Positions 8,831 to 17,985 of a DNA stretch of 64,000 nt are shown here, in pieces. The notes beneath the pieces were generated by a model. It was not told the origin of the DNA. It worked only from the letters and a program-made list of their open reading frames with translations, and did not search any database. Position 1 is the stretch's first letter. Each line of letters opens with the position of its first letter. Where the stretch lies: assembly GCF_900156545.1 (NCBI RefSeq), contig NZ_FTNW01000004.1, positions 124,001-188,000 on the forward strand, in the 5' to 3' direction. The translations under genes were made by a program, and so were the position numbers. The DNA is from Aquipseudomonas alcaligenes (lineage in GTDB: Bacteria > Pseudomonadota > Gammaproteobacteria > Pseudomonadales > Pseudomonadaceae).

Positions 8831-9423
8831 TGCTGCTCAAAGAACTCGTACTCGCCAGCCACAACGCCGGCAAGCTCAAGGAACTCCAGGCCATGCTCGG
8901 CGAGCATGTGCGCGTGCGCTCGATCGGCGAATTCTCCAGCATCGAGCCGGAGGAGACCGGCCTGTCGTTCGTCGAGAATGCCATCCTCAAGGCACGCAAT
9001 GCCGCCCGCGTCTCCGGCCTGCCGGCGCTGGCCGACGACTCCGGCCTGGCCGTGGACTTCCTCGGCGGCGCCCCCGGCATCTACTCGGCGCGCTATGCCG
9101 ATGGCCAGGGTGACGCCGCCAACAACGCCAAGCTGCTGGACGCCCTGAAGGATGTCCCGGACGGCGAGCGCGGCGCCCAGTTCGTCTGCGCTCTGGCCCT
9201 GGTACGACATGCCGACGACCCACTGCCGATTCTGTGCGAAGGCCTCTGGCACGGCAGCATCCTGCACGAAGCGCGTGGCGAGCAGGGCTTCGGTTATGAC
9301 CCACTGTTCTGGGTGCCGGAGCGCCAGTGCTCCAGCGCCGAACTGGCCAGCGACGAGAAGAACCGCATCAGCCACCGCGCCCGCGCCATGGCCCTGCTCA
9401 AACAGCGCCTGGGCCTGACGTGA
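8827..9423 (+). CDS. rdgB: XTP/dITP diphosphatase (non-canonical purine NTP pyrophosphatase)
   Basis: RdgB hydrolyses XTP, dITP and ITP to monophosphates and keeps deaminated purines out of DNA and RNA. The 198-aa protein has the substrate-binding start [12 protein letters not shown], the metal-binding [15 protein letters not shown] and the ADDSGLAVD segment, then [11 protein letters not shown] near residue 158. The ATG at 8827 overlaps the DUF4426 stop; a second ATG at 8830 is also possible. Its stop codon at 9421-9423 overlaps the GTG that begins the hemW frame at 9420. Confidence 0.96.
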   Translation: MMLLKELVLASHNAGKLKELQAMLGEHVRVRSIGEFSSIEPEETGLSFVENAILKARNAARVSGLPALADDSGLAVDFLGGAPGIYSARYADGQGDAANNAKLLDALKDVPDGERGAQFVCALALVRHADDPLPILCEGLWHGSILHEARGEQGFGYDPLFWVPERQCSSAELASDEKNRISHRARAMALLKQRLGLT

Positions 9424-10661
9424 GCCAGACGCCCTCACCCCCTGCCCCTCTCCCGAGGGGAGAGGGGAGCACTTACTCCGCACCTGCGGACAGCACTCGC
9501 CCCTCTCCCCTCGGGGTGAGGGACTTCCAGATACCCCCGCTCGCCCTCTACATCCATATCCCCTGGTGCGTGCGCAAATGCCCCTACTGCGACTTCAACT
9601 CGCATGCTGCCGGACCTAGCCTGCCGGAAGAGGAATACGTCGACGCCCTGCTGGCCGACCTCGACCAGGACCTGGGCCACGTGCACGGCCGCGAACTGAC
9701 CTCGATCTTCTTCGGCGGCGGCACCCCCAGCCTGTTCTCGGCCAAGGCACTCGGCCGGCTGCTGCAGGGCGTGCACCAGCGCGTGCCGTTCGCCAGCGAT
9801 ATCGAGATCACCCTGGAAGCCAACCCGGGCACCTTCGAGCAGGCCAAGTTCCGCGACTACCGCAGCCTGGGCATCAACCGCCTGTCGATCGGCGTGCAGA
9901 GCTTCCAGGAAGCCAAGCTCAGGGCCCTGGGACGTATCCACAACGGCGACGAGGCGATCCGCGCCGCCGATATGGCGCGTGCCGCCGGCTTCGACAACTT
10001 CAACCTGGATCTGATGCACGGCCTGCCCGAGCAGAGCATCGAGGACGCCCTGTACGACCTGCGCACGGCCATCGCCCAGGGACCGACGCACCTGTCCTGG
10101 TACCAGCTGACCATGGAACCCAACACGGTGTTCTGGAGCCAGCCGCCGCAGCTGCCGGAAGATGACCTGCTGTGGGACATCCAGGAAGCCGGCCAGGCTC
10201 TGCTGGCCGCCGAAGGCTATGCGCAGTACGAGGTCTCCGCCTACGCTCAGGCCGGCCGCCAGGCGCGGCACAACCTCAACTACTGGAGCTTCGGCGACTT
10301 CCTCGGCATCGGCGCCGGCGCTCACGCCAAGCTGAGTGCCCCGGACGGGCGCATCGTCCGCAGCTGGAAGACCCGCCTGCCCAAGGACTACCTCGACCCG
10401 GCCAAGGCCTTCCAGGCCGGCGAGCGCGTGCTGGATACCGAGGAGCTGCCTTTCGAGTTCCTGATGAACGTGCTGCGCCTCACCGAAGGCGCGCCCGCCG
10501 CCCTGTTCGAGCAACGCACCGGCCTGCCGCTGGCCAGCCTGGAGCAAGCGCGGCGCGAAGCCGAGGCGCGCCAGCTACTGCAGAGCGACCCGCAGCGCCT
10601 GGTCGCCACCCGTGAGGGCCAGCTGTTCCTCAACGATCTGCTGCAGCACTTCCTGCCCTGA
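9420..10661 (+). CDS. hemW: Heme chaperone HemW, radical SAM (repeat-derived N-terminus)
   Basis: HemW is a radical SAM protein related to HemN that binds heme and is thought to deliver it to respiratory enzymes; it is not itself the coproporphyrinogen oxidase. The [4Fe-4S] motif is WCVRKCPYC (CxxxCxxC), followed by [10 protein letters not shown] and YQLTMEPNT. Two starts are plausible. GTG at 9420 overlaps the rdgB stop and gives 413 aa with about 30 low-complexity residues ([15 protein letters not shown]...) encoded by a REP/BIME element at 9432-9522. GTG at 9516 lies inside the repeat and gives 381 aa, close to the usual length and beginning [19 protein letters not shown] cannot decide between them from sequence alone. 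Confidence 0.93.
   Translation: MSQTPSPPAPLPRGEGSTYSAPADSTRPSPLGVRDFQIPPLALYIHIPWCVRKCPYCDFNSHAAGPSLPEEEYVDALLADLDQDLGHVHGRELTSIFFGGGTPSLFSAKALGRLLQGVHQRVPFASDIEITLEANPGTFEQAKFRDYRSLGINRLSIGVQSFQEAKLRALGRIHNGDEAIRAADMARAAGFDNFNLDLMHGLPEQSIEDALYDLRTAIAQGPTHLSWYQLTMEPNTVFWSQPPQLPEDDLLWDIQEAGQALLAAEGYAQYEVSAYAQAGRQARHNLNYWSFGDFLGIGAGAHAKLSAPDGRIVRSWKTRLPKDYLDPAKAFQAGERVLDTEELPFEFLMNVLRLTEGAPAALFEQRTGLPLASLEQARREAEARQLLQSDPQRLVATREGQLFLNDLLQHFLP
9432..9522. repeat. REP/BIME-type palindromic element inside the 5' end of hemW
   Basis: CCCTCACCCC at 9432-9441 pairs with GGGGTGAGGG at 9513-9522. Inside it, CCCCTCTCCC at 9445-9454 pairs with GGGAGAGGGG at 9458-9467. The same unit recurs at 21735-21770, with shorter copies at 41039-41062 and 57805-57826. 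It sits between the hemW frame start and the first conserved HemW residue, so it is either translated or lies in the leader. Confidence 0.85.
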
Positions 10662-10743
10662 ACCACAGCGTGCGCCAGCTCTCGGCAGCCCCGTCGACAG
10701 ACGGTAAACTGCCGGCGCCCGATCATCACAACAAGGACCACCG

Positions 10744-11067
10744 ATGGATCTCGTACTCGACCTGATCGCCACCCTCTCGCGCTGGTGCCGCGGCAATCTG
10801 TACGACATCTCCCTGGCGATCATGGCCACCCTGTTTGTGCTGTTCGGGCCCGGCATCAACGCCTGGGTGCAGAAGTCCATCAGCGGCCTCAACTTCGTTC
10901 TGCGCACCCTGATCTTCGTGCTGGTCTGCGCCATCGGCTACGGCCTCGCCATCGTCTTCCTCACGCCCTGGCTGGCCAAGGGCCTGGGCTACTTCAACAA
11001 CTTCACCCTGTCGCCGGTCCTGCTACTAGTCTTCTTCCTGATCGGCGTGCTGGCCGATCGCAGCTAG
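10744..11067 (+). CDS. DUF3392 family membrane protein
   Basis: This 107-aa protein has three hydrophobic helices (about residues 22-40, 50-75 and 85-105) and ends LLVFFLIGVLADRS. The sequence fits DUF3392, a small inner membrane family of gammaproteobacteria with no assigned function. It starts at the ATG at 10744 with AAGGACC as ribosome binding site, 82 bp after hemW. A TAAACT box at 10705-10710 could be a -10 element, but no matching -35 was found. Confidence 0.82.
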   Translation: MDLVLDLIATLSRWCRGNLYDISLAIMATLFVLFGPGINAWVQKSISGLNFVLRTLIFVLVCAIGYGLAIVFLTPWLAKGLGYFNNFTLSPVLLLVFFLIGVLADRS

Positions 11068-11100
11068 CGGCGCCCAGCGGGGCGCCCGTCAAGGAGCCCC

Positions 11101-11355
11101 ATGAAGCCACTCAAGCATCTCTATCTGTACTTCCAGGATGGCCAGCGCCTGGCCCTGCGCTTTCCCAAGCAGAGCGAGGACCCGGCCGCCGTCGCCCGTG
11201 CCCTGCGCAAACAGCTGGAATCGCCCTTCCTGAGCATCGAGGTGGATGGCGACCTGCTGATGATTCCGCGCGAAAGCATCAAGTACCTGCAGGTCTGCCC
11301 GATGCCGGCCGCCCTGCCGGAGCTGACCATCCAGGGCGCCGAGGTCATCGACTAG
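11101..11355 (+). CDS. Conserved hypothetical protein, 84 aa
   Basis: This small soluble protein begins MKPLKHLYLYFQDGQRLALRF and ends with PALPELTIQGAEVID. It looks like a compact alpha/beta domain (two strand-rich ends around a helix DPAAVARALRKQLE). It has an AAGGAGC ribosome binding site 5 bases before the ATG at 11101 and follows the DUF3392 gene by 33 bp, probably in one transcript. I recall a similar gene next to the DUF3392 gene in P. aeruginosa, but know no function. Confidence 0.75.
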   Translation: MKPLKHLYLYFQDGQRLALRFPKQSEDPAAVARALRKQLESPFLSIEVDGDLLMIPRESIKYLQVCPMPAALPELTIQGAEVID

Positions 11356-11493
11356 CGTGCCCGCCGCCAGCCAGCCGAGCGGCACCGGGACTGCGTCACC
11401 GTGCAGCCGCTCGACTATCGCCAATCAATCTAATGCTCCAGGCCAAACCGGGATTAAATTGAACCTAGGCAAGTGCAGGGAGAAACGTCACCT

Positions 11494-11895
11494 ATGCAGA
11501 TCAATGGCTACAGCGGCAACCTGCCTCTCTCGACTCAGGTCATCAACAAGTACGGCCCGGCCAATCCCGAACAGGTGAACAAGGCCGTGGACGCTGCTTC
11601 CGACCGAGTCGCCGAGCGCCAGGAGAGCCGCGAACTGAGCCAGGCCGCCACGCGCGGCGCCGCCACCCAGATCTACAGCGCCAACACGCAGCAAAGGCAG
11701 ATCGAAACCTATCTGGCAGTCGCCAGCGAAGGCCAAGTCGACAGCCAGCCCAGCCCGTTGGAGACCGCACGCAATCTGAGTGAGGCGCAACAACGCAACG
11801 ACCAGGCGCAGAACATCGCAGACATCGCCAGCCGCCCCGAGCGGCCTGAGAACGATCCGGCCAGGCCGGAGCCCTACGCTGCAACCTATGCCTGA
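11494..11895 (+). CDS. Hypothetical protein, 133 aa
   Basis: I do not recognise this protein. It begins MQINGYSGNLPLSTQVINKY and is hydrophilic throughout, rich in Ala, Gln, Asn and Arg, with no signal peptide or membrane segment. The last 35 residues are Pro- and Glu-rich (RPERPENDPARPEP) and likely disordered. The ATG at 11494 is preferred because AGGGAGA lies 9 bases upstream; an in-frame GTG at 11473 lacks this. It is followed by a strong bidirectional terminator shared with pckA. It stands at the junction of two blocks that I recall as separate in PAO1. Confidence 0.65.
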   Translation: MQINGYSGNLPLSTQVINKYGPANPEQVNKAVDAASDRVAERQESRELSQAATRGAATQIYSANTQQRQIETYLAVASEGQVDSQPSPLETARNLSEAQQRNDQAQNIADIASRPERPENDPARPEPYAATYA

Positions 11896-11914
11896 GCCGC
11901 CAGGCGGACAGGCA

Positions 11915-11943
11915 CAAAAAAGCCGCCCTCGGGCGGCTTTTTG
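11915..11943. terminator. Bidirectional intrinsic terminator
   Basis: An A6 run, the stem GCCGCCC / GGGCGGC with a TC loop and a T5 run form a symmetric hairpin between the 133-aa gene (plus) and pckA (minus). It can end transcription from either side. Confidence 0.9.
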
Positions 11944-11957
11944 CTTTGACCTACAGC

Positions 11958-13499
11958 TTACAGCTGCGGGCCGGCGTTGCGGATGGCGTCAGACACATCG
12001 AACTTCTTGAAGTTGTCGATGAACTGCTGGGCCAGGCCTTTTGCAGCTTCGTCATAGGCGTTCTTGTCCGCCCAGGTGTTACGCGGGTTGAGCAGATTGG
12101 TCTCGACGCCCGGAACGGCCTTCGGCACGCTCAGGTTGATGATCGGCAGCTGCTCGGTCTCGGCACCGACCAGAGCGCCGCTCTGGATGGCCGCAATCAC
12201 GCCACGGGTGGTCGGGATGTTGAAGCGCTTGCCGACACCGTAGCCGCCGCCGGTCCAGCCGGTGTTGACCAGGTAGACCTTGGAGTTGAAGCCACGGATG
12301 CGCTTGATCAGCAGTTCGGCGTACTCGCCGGCCGGACGCGGGAAGAACGGCGCGCCAAAGCAGGTGGAGAAGGTCGACTTGATGCCGCCGCCCGACCCCA
12401 TCTCGGTGGAACCGACCAGTGCGGTGTAGCCGGACAGGAAGTGGTAAGCGGCCTGCTCTTCGCTGAGGATCGACACCGGCGGCAGTACGCCAGTCAGGTC
12501 GCAGGTCAGGAAGATCACGGCATTCGGCTCGCCGCCCAGGTTCTTCTCGGAACGCTTCTCGACCAGCTCCAGCGGGTAGGCCGCGCGGCTGTTCTGGGTC
12601 AGGCTGTCGTCGGCGTAGTCGGGTACACGGTTCTCGTCGAGGACCACGTTCTCCAGCACGGCGCCGAACTGGATGGCTTTCCAGATCACCGGCTCGTTCT
12701 TCTCGGACAGGTCGATGCACTTGGCATAGCAACCGCCCTCGATGTTGAACACCACGCCCTCACCCCAGCCGTGCTCGTCGTCGCCGATCAGGTAGCGGCT
12801 CGGATCGGCGGACAGGGTGGTCTTGCCAGTGCCGGACAGACCGAAGAACAGGGTCACGTCGCCTTCTTCGCCGATGTTGGCGGCGCAGTGCATCGGCAGC
12901 ACGTCGGCTTCCGGCAGCAGGAAGTTCTGCACGGAGAACATGGCCTTCTTCATTTCACCGGCGTAGCGCATGCCGGCCAGCAGGACTTTCTTCTGCGCGA
13001 AGTTGATGATCACGCAGCCATCGGAGTTGGTGCCATCACGCTCCGGTACGCACTCGAAGTTGGCGACGTTGAGGATCTGCCACTCGGCCTTGGCGCCCGG
13101 GTTGTAGGTTTCCGGGTTGATGAACAGGCAGCGGCCGAACAGGTTCTGCCAGGCGGTCTGGGTGGTCATCTTCACCGGCAGGTAGTGCTCGGCGGCGGAG
13201 CCGACATGGACGTACGAAACGAAGTGGTCCTGAGCGGCGTTGAACGCCTCGACGCGATCCCACAGGGCATCGAACTTGTCCGCGGGGAACGGACGGTTGA
13301 TGTTGCCCCAGGCGATCTTGGACTCGGTGCTCGGCTCCTGGACGATGAAGCGGTCAGCAGGAGAGCGGCCGGTACGGTGGCCGGTGCGAACTACCAGAGA
13401 GCCATTGGCGGCCAGCTCGCCTTCGCCACGGCGAATGGCCTCTTCGACCAGTTGGGCAGCGCTGATGTCGGTGTAAACGGCGGTGTTGGCTTGCGTCAT
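11958..13499 (-). CDS. pckA: ATP-dependent phosphoenolpyruvate carboxykinase
   Basis: PckA converts oxaloacetate and ATP to phosphoenolpyruvate, CO2 and ADP, the entry to gluconeogenesis during growth on organic acids. The 513-aa product starts [17 protein letters not shown] and matches the length in P. aeruginosa. The kinase P-loop [11 protein letters not shown] lies near residue 220, followed by the metal-binding IGDDEHGW and the [10 protein letters not shown] region. The start at 13499 was chosen because the longer frame upstream adds unrelated sequence. The leader contains an inverted repeat (GTAGTGG / CCACTAC) at 13541-13564. It has its own terminator at 11915-11943. Confidence 0.97.
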   Translation of the reverse strand: MTQANTAVYTDISAAQLVEEAIRRGEGELAANGSLVVRTGHRTGRSPADRFIVQEPSTESKIAWGNINRPFPADKFDALWDRVEAFNAAQDHFVSYVHVGSAAEHYLPVKMTTQTAWQNLFGRCLFINPETYNPGAKAEWQILNVANFECVPERDGTNSDGCVIINFAQKKVLLAGMRYAGEMKKAMFSVQNFLLPEADVLPMHCAANIGEEGDVTLFFGLSGTGKTTLSADPSRYLIGDDEHGWGEGVVFNIEGGCYAKCIDLSEKNEPVIWKAIQFGAVLENVVLDENRVPDYADDSLTQNSRAAYPLELVEKRSEKNLGGEPNAVIFLTCDLTGVLPPVSILSEEQAAYHFLSGYTALVGSTEMGSGGGIKSTFSTCFGAPFFPRPAGEYAELLIKRIRGFNSKVYLVNTGWTGGGYGVGKRFNIPTTRGVIAAIQSGALVGAETEQLPIINLSVPKAVPGVETNLLNPRNTWADKNAYDEAAKGLAQQFIDNFKKFDVSDAIRNAGPQL

Positions 13500-13540
13500 G
13501 AGGGTCCCCGTCGGCCGTGGCCGAGTCTTCCGAACGTTGT

Positions 13541-13564
13541 GTAGTGGGCTGCGAACTCCACTAC
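13541..13564. repeat. Inverted repeat in the pckA leader
   Basis: GTAGTGG at 13541-13547 and CCACTAC at 13558-13564 form a perfect 7-bp inverted repeat with a 10-base spacer, 42 bp upstream of the pckA ATG. It may be an operator or a leader hairpin. No regulator can be named from the sequence. Confidence 0.4.
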
Positions 13565-13657
13565 ATCGATAAAAAAGTCGCGGGAGTATGCCAGAAAAGC
13601 ACACTCCTTGGCAGCCTCTTGTCCACTATACCCTTCAATAGAGTGCGGCTATCGCAC

Positions 13658-14551
13658 TCAATGGCGAGTTGCCGAGGGTTCCTGGCTGTCGCCGGTGACG
13701 AACAGCTGTGCCACGTCGCTGGCATCGAAGAAGTAGCGCTGGTTGCAGAACTGGCAGTCGATTTCCACCTGACCACCGCTTTCCTCCAGCAGTGCCTCGG
13801 CATCCGCCTGACCGATGCTGATCAGCGCGCGGGCCGAGCGCTCGCGCGAACAGCTGCAACGAAACTGCAGCGGGCTTGGCTCGAACAGGCGCACGGCTTC
13901 CTGGTGATAAAGGCGGTGCAGCACAGTCGGGTTGTCCAGCCCCAGCAGCTCCTCGGCGGTCAGGGTATCGGCCAGGGTCAGCAGGTGGTTCCAGCTTTCC
14001 TGACGCTCCTCGGCCTCGGTCTGGTGGTGCGGCGGCAGTTGCTGCAGCAGCAGGCCGCGCGCGCGCTGCCCGTCGGCACGCAGCCAGAAGCGGGTCGGCA
14101 GCTGTTCGGAGGTGGCGAAGTAGGCGGTCAGGCTGTCGGCCAGGCTGTCGCCTTCCAGCTCGACAATGCCCTGGTAGCGCTGACCCTTGGCCGGATCGAT
14201 GGTCAGCGCCAGCACGCCGTCCGGCATCAGGTCACGCAGACCCGCGCCGGCGTCCACCGCCTCGGCGTCATAGCGGGCGATGCCGCGCACTTCGCGCTCG
14301 CTGGAGCATTCGATCATCACCAGCGGCACCGGACCGGAGGAGCGCGCCTGCAGGATCAGCAGCCCCTCGAACTTCAGGGTGCCGACCAGCAGGGCTGCCG
14401 CGGCGAGCATTTCGCCGAGCAACTGGGCCACCGGCTGCGGGTAGGGATGCTTGGCCAGCACGTGCTGGTAGCTCTCGGCGAGACTGACCATCTCGCCACG
14501 GACGTCGTTGTCGTCGAACAGAAAGCGCTGGGTGTGATCGAGGTCGTGCAT
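13658..14551 (-). CDS. hslO: Redox-regulated holdase chaperone Hsp33
   Basis: Hsp33 is a cytoplasmic holdase switched on by oxidative unfolding of its zinc centre. The 297-aa protein begins [20 protein letters not shown]. The four zinc cysteines are all present: CSC (C232, C234) and CQFC (C266, C269), near the C-terminus. It has its own predicted promoter at 14636-14664 rather than depending on hslR upstream. Its neighbour hslR (Hsp15) is the classic partner in many proteobacteria, so both stress functions are kept together next to pckA. Confidence 0.96.
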   Translation of the reverse strand: MHDLDHTQRFLFDDNDVRGEMVSLAESYQHVLAKHPYPQPVAQLLGEMLAAAALLVGTLKFEGLLILQARSSGPVPLVMIECSSEREVRGIARYDAEAVDAGAGLRDLMPDGVLALTIDPAKGQRYQGIVELEGDSLADSLTAYFATSEQLPTRFWLRADGQRARGLLLQQLPPHHQTEAEERQESWNHLLTLADTLTAEELLGLDNPTVLHRLYHQEAVRLFEPSPLQFRCSCSRERSARALISIGQADAEALLEESGGQVEIDCQFCNQRYFFDASDVAQLFVTGDSQEPSATRH

Positions 14552-14635
14552 GGGTACCGCCTGCGGAAAAAGGATGACGGGCCGCCAACGCCTCCAACGG
14601 ATGCGCCGCGCTCTAAGCCCCAGGGAATGACTCGG

Positions 14636-14664
14636 ATTTTAGGGACAAATGCCGGCACATCCAA
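14636..14664 (-). promoter_or_regulatory. Predicted promoter of hslO
   Basis: Read on the minus strand, TTGGAT (14664-14659) and TAAAAT (14641-14636) are 17 bp apart, 85 bp upstream of the hslO ATG. This is a sigma-70 pattern. No heat-shock sigma factor motif was recognised. Confidence 0.55.
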
Positions 14665-14687
14665 GCCGCGCAGGATGGCCGGCGTAC

Positions 14688-15077
14688 TCAGCCGCGCAGA
14701 CCGAGAATCTGCCGGCGCTGCTTCTTGTTTGGTCGTCCGTCGGTCTGCACCCCCAGCGCGCCAGCCTTGCGCAGGGCCGCCGCTTCCTCACGGCGGGCGA
14801 TGCTGTCAGCGGTTTCCTCGTAGAGCAGCTGCGCCTCGGGCGCGCCACGACGCACCATGGACAGTGCGCGCACGACCACGGTGCGCTCGTCGAAACCGGC
14901 ACGGATGACATATTCGTCCCCCACTTTCGGCTCCTTGCCCGGCTTGCAGCGCTCGCCTCGGCAATGCACCTTGCCACCTTCTATAGCGTCCTTGGCCAGG
15001 GAGCGGGTCTTGTAGAAACGCGCCGCCCACAACCACTTGTCCAGGCGCACCTTGTCGTCTTTGTCACTCATGCTCAT
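14688..15077 (-). CDS. hslR: Ribosome-associated heat shock protein Hsp15 (S4 domain)
   Basis: Hsp15 binds free 50S subunits that carry a nascent peptidyl-tRNA and helps recycle stalled ribosomes after heat shock. The 129-aa protein has the S4 RNA-binding domain near the N-terminus (VRLDKWLWAARFYKTRSLA, then GGKVHCRGERCKPG) and a basic C-terminal tail (RPNKKQRRQILGLRG). Several starts are possible: GTG at 15083, ATG at 15077 and ATG at 15071. None has a strong ribosome binding site, and I give the middle one. It is divergent from rimB. Confidence 0.92.
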   Translation of the reverse strand: MSMSDKDDKVRLDKWLWAARFYKTRSLAKDAIEGGKVHCRGERCKPGKEPKVGDEYVIRAGFDERTVVVRALSMVRRGAPEAQLLYEETADSIARREEAAALRKAGALGVQTDGRPNKKQRRQILGLRG

Positions 15078-15170
15078 GTCCACATCACTGCATCACAGGT
15101 CCGAATCTTGCCTGATGCCGTTGTCACATGGCACAGCTAAACTCCTGCCAATTTCCGGGGAAAGCCTGCA

Positions 15171-15641
15171 TTGAAGACTTTCGACCAACTGTCGGTGATC
15201 GGCCTGCGCGAATGGATCAACCTGCCCGAACTGGGCATGGTCGGCCTGCGCGCCAAGATCGACACCGGCGCCAGCACCTCGACCCTGCATGCCAGCGACA
15301 TCGTGCCCTTCGAGCGCGACGGCGTGCGCTGGGTGCGTTTCACCGCGCACCTCGGCACCCTGGTGCAGCGCCGCCACGCCAACTGCGAAGCCCCGCTGGT
15401 AACGGTCAAGACCATCAAGAGCTCCAACGGCCAGGCGCAGACCCGCTATGTGATCCGCACCCAGCTGGCCCTGGGTGATCGCCTGTGGCCGGTGGACTTC
15501 ACCCTCGCCTGCCGCAAGACCATGCGCTACCGGGTGCTGCTCGGCGCCAAGGCACTGATCGACGGCCAACTGGTGGTCAACCCGGCGCTCAGCTACGTAC
15601 AAGACAAACCCCAGCTTCCTTCACCTACCGGTGCCCAATGA
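15171..15641 (+). CDS. rimB: RimB-type putative retropepsin-like protease (PF05618)
   Basis: This 156-aa protein belongs to the ATP-dependent zinc protease / retropepsin-like family paired with RimK. The aspartic-protease-like motif is [13 protein letters not shown] near residues 28-40. The start is a TTG at 15171 (TTG AAG ACT), supported by GGGGAAA about 8 bases upstream; no ATG in frame fits. The stop overlaps the rimK ATG (ATGA), so the pair is coupled. In P. fluorescens the rimABK genes control glutamation of ribosomal protein S6; the rimA phosphodiesterase gene is not present here. The protease activity is a family prediction. Confidence 0.85.
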   Translation: MKTFDQLSVIGLREWINLPELGMVGLRAKIDTGASTSTLHASDIVPFERDGVRWVRFTAHLGTLVQRRHANCEAPLVTVKTIKSSNGQAQTRYVIRTQLALGDRLWPVDFTLACRKTMRYRVLLGAKALIDGQLVVNPALSYVQDKPQLPSPTGAQ

Positions 15642-16543
15642 AGATCGCCATCCTGTCGCGCAACCCGCGCCTGTACTCGACCCGTCGGCTGGTGGAAGCC
15701 GGCCAGCAACGCGGTCACGAGATGCAGGTGATCGATACCCTGCGCGCCTACATGAACATCGCCAGCCATAAACCGCAGATACACTACCGCGGCCATCCGC
15801 TGGAGGGCTTCGACGCGGTGATCCCGCGCATCGGCGCTTCGGTGACCTTTTATGGCTGCGCCGTATTGCGTCAGTTCGAGATGCAGGGCGTGTTCCCGCT
15901 CAACGAGTCGGTGGCCATCAGCCGCTCGCGCGACAAGCTGCGCTCGCTGCAGCTGCTGTCACGCAAGGGTATCGGCCTGCCGGTGACCGGCTTTGCCCAC
16001 TCGCCGGACGACATTCCCGACCTGATCCAGATGGTCAACGGCGCGCCGCTGGTGATCAAGGTGCTGGAAGGCACTCAGGGTATCGGTGTGGTGCTGTGCG
16101 AAACGGAGAAAGCAGCAGAGTCGGTGATCGAGGCCTTCATGGGCCTGAAGCAGAACATCATGGTGCAGGAATACATCAAGGAAGCAGGCGGTGCCGACAT
16201 CCGCTGCTTCGTGGTCGGCGACAAGGTGATCGCCGCGATGAAACGCCAGGCCAAGCCCGGCGAGTTCCGCTCCAACCTGCACCGCGGAGGCGTAGCCAGC
16301 CTGATCAAGATCACCCCGGAGGAACGCTCCACCGCCATTCGTGCGGCCAAGGTGATGGGCCTGTCGGTGGCCGGGGTGGACATCCTGCGCTCCCACCATG
16401 GGCCGCTGGTGATGGAGGTGAACTCCTCGCCAGGCCTGGAAGGTATCGAAACCACCACCGGCAAGGACGTCGCCAGCATCATCATCGACTACCTGGAAAA
16501 GAATGCCATGCCCGGCCAGACCCGAACCAAAGGCCGAGGCTAG
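15638..16543 (+). CDS. rimK: Ribosomal protein S6 glutamate ligase RimK
   Basis: RimK is an ATP-grasp ligase that adds glutamate residues to the C-terminus of ribosomal protein S6 (RpsF), altering ribosome function. The 301-aa length equals the family norm. ATP-grasp features include the central [35 protein letters not shown], and the metal-binding C-terminal [14 protein letters not shown]. The ATG at 15638 overlaps the rimB stop by four bases. The gene converges on envZ, 38 bp away, with no obvious terminator between them. Confidence 0.96.
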   Translation: MKIAILSRNPRLYSTRRLVEAGQQRGHEMQVIDTLRAYMNIASHKPQIHYRGHPLEGFDAVIPRIGASVTFYGCAVLRQFEMQGVFPLNESVAISRSRDKLRSLQLLSRKGIGLPVTGFAHSPDDIPDLIQMVNGAPLVIKVLEGTQGIGVVLCETEKAAESVIEAFMGLKQNIMVQEYIKEAGGADIRCFVVGDKVIAAMKRQAKPGEFRSNLHRGGVASLIKITPEERSTAIRAAKVMGLSVAGVDILRSHHGPLVMEVNSSPGLEGIETTTGKDVASIIIDYLEKNAMPGQTRTKGRG

Positions 16544-16581
16544 AGTGACGCCGACGGGCTCGGCAGCGGCGCGCGCCGCGC

Positions 16582-17895
16582 TCAGCTGGCGTCGCGCGGC
16601 AACAACAAGCCCAGGGGCAGACAGATGCGCGCCTCCAGGCCTCCGCCGGAGCGGTTGCGCAGCTCCACGCTGCCGCCGTGCAGCGCGGCGATGCGCTTGA
16701 CGATGGCCAGCCCAAGCCCCGTGCCCTTGCCACCACGCGCGCGGTCACCGCGAATGAAGGGGTTGAAGATCTCGCCCATTTCCGCAGGCGCAATGCCCGG
16801 CCCGCGGTCCAGCACGCTGAGGACGACATAGGGGGCACTCTCATCGCCCGCCAGGCTGGTCACCACCTCGACATTCTGCCCGCCGTAACGCAGCGCATTG
16901 TCCAGCAGGTTGACCAGCAGACGCTTCAGCGAGACGCGCCGCAACGGAAATGCGGGCACCCGCTCCAGGCACAGGCGAACTCGGTCTTCCTTCTGGTTGT
17001 ACGGAGCCACCGTCTCGCGCACCAACTCGTCGAGCAGCAGCGGCTCGGTTTTCTCGTCACGACCGTCGCGGATGAAAGCCAGGAACTGGTCGAGAATGGC
17101 GTCCATGTGCTCGATATCGCGGATCATGTCCTCGCTCATCTCGGCATCGCCCCCGAGCATCTCCAGCGACAGGCGCAGGCGTGTCAGCGGCGTGCGCAAG
17201 TCATGCGAGACGCCGGCCAGCATCAGCTCGCGCTCACGCGCGCCCTGCTCGATGTCCTCGGCCATCTGGTTGAAGGCGCGATACACCTCGGCCATCTCGC
17301 TGGGCGTATCACTGACCGGCAGACGCACGCTGCGCCCCTGGCCGAATTGGCGCGCGGCGAACACCAGGTGCTTGAGCGGCGCATTGAGCTGGCGCACGAA
17401 GATCCAGGCGGCGGCGGTGGACAGCAGGCCGATGCCGAGGAACCAGCCGAGCACGCTCCAGATCTTCTGCCCGCGCAGCGGGTGCGGGTAGAGCGGCACC
17501 TTGAGCCAGTCCGGCCCCAGGCTGGGCGCCCTGACCCAGAGCGCCGGCGGGCTCTGCACGCGCACCCGCACTTCGGTGTCCGGGCCCAGCTCGGCCTGCA
17601 TCTGACGCAGGAATATCTCCGAGTAGGGCCAGTGCTGCTCGGTAGCCGGCACGTTCTCGTGCGGCACCTGGCTGAGGGTGGCAGCCTGCGCGATATGCGG
17701 CCGGTCCTCCGGCTCCGCGGCCCAGTAGGCGCGCAGGGTCAACGCCGCGCCATGGCTGTACTGGCGGTCAACCAGCATGTCTTCGTTCATCATCAGGTAA
17801 ACCAGGGTCAGCGCCTTGGAAAACAGCACGACGATGAGCACCAGCCACAGGGTGCGGGCGAAGAAGCTTTGCGGGAACCAGACGGGGGTTTTCAT
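16582..17895 (-). CDS. envZ: EnvZ/AmgS-type sensor histidine kinase
   Basis: This 437-aa inner membrane histidine kinase has a first membrane helix near residues 14-34, a periplasmic domain to about 160, a second helix (WFLGIGLLSTAAAWIFV), a HAMP linker, the phospho-acceptor H-box GVSHDLRTPL near residue 232, and an ATPase domain with NLLDNALRYG, DRGPGI and GKGTGLGLAI. It pairs with the OmpR-type regulator upstream. In P. aeruginosa this system is AmgRS, which responds to envelope stress and aminoglycosides. The 97-bp gap to ompR holds two palindromes, so the kinase may be made at lower levels than the regulator. Confidence 0.93.
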   Translation of the reverse strand: MKTPVWFPQSFFARTLWLVLIVVLFSKALTLVYLMMNEDMLVDRQYSHGAALTLRAYWAAEPEDRPHIAQAATLSQVPHENVPATEQHWPYSEIFLRQMQAELGPDTEVRVRVQSPPALWVRAPSLGPDWLKVPLYPHPLRGQKIWSVLGWFLGIGLLSTAAAWIFVRQLNAPLKHLVFAARQFGQGRSVRLPVSDTPSEMAEVYRAFNQMAEDIEQGARERELMLAGVSHDLRTPLTRLRLSLEMLGGDAEMSEDMIRDIEHMDAILDQFLAFIRDGRDEKTEPLLLDELVRETVAPYNQKEDRVRLCLERVPAFPLRRVSLKRLLVNLLDNALRYGGQNVEVVTSLAGDESAPYVVLSVLDRGPGIAPAEMGEIFNPFIRGDRARGGKGTGLGLAIVKRIAALHGGSVELRNRSGGGLEARICLPLGLLLPRDAS

Positions 17896-17911
17896 GCTTG
17901 GCTCGGGGCAG

Positions 17912-17942
17912 GGTGGAAAACAGCCTCAGGCTTTTTCCACCT
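17912..17942. repeat. Palindromic repeat in the ompR-envZ gap (copy 1)
   Basis: GGTGGAAAA and TTTTCCACC, continued inward by AGCCT/AGGCT, form a stem-loop with one bulged base. It lies 17 bp upstream of the envZ ATG and 12 bp from a second, similar palindrome at 17955-17985. Confidence 0.7.
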
Positions 17943-17954
17943 GACGGGCACAAC

Positions 17955-17985
17955 GGTGGATAAGCCGCGAGCGGCGTTATCCACC
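17955..17985. repeat. Palindromic repeat in the ompR-envZ gap (copy 2)
   Basis: GGTGGATAA...GCCGC and GCGGC...TTATCCACC form a long stem with a 2-base core. The GGTGGATAA / TTATCCACCCTA unit is a known type of dispersed palindrome in Pseudomonas genomes. It sits just after the ompR stop, where it may protect or end the ompR message. Confidence 0.75.

Noticed and set aside
11946-13544. A 532-codon frame antisense to pckA
   Set aside because: PckA is certain on the other strand, and the antisense product has no recognisable motif or ribosome binding site.
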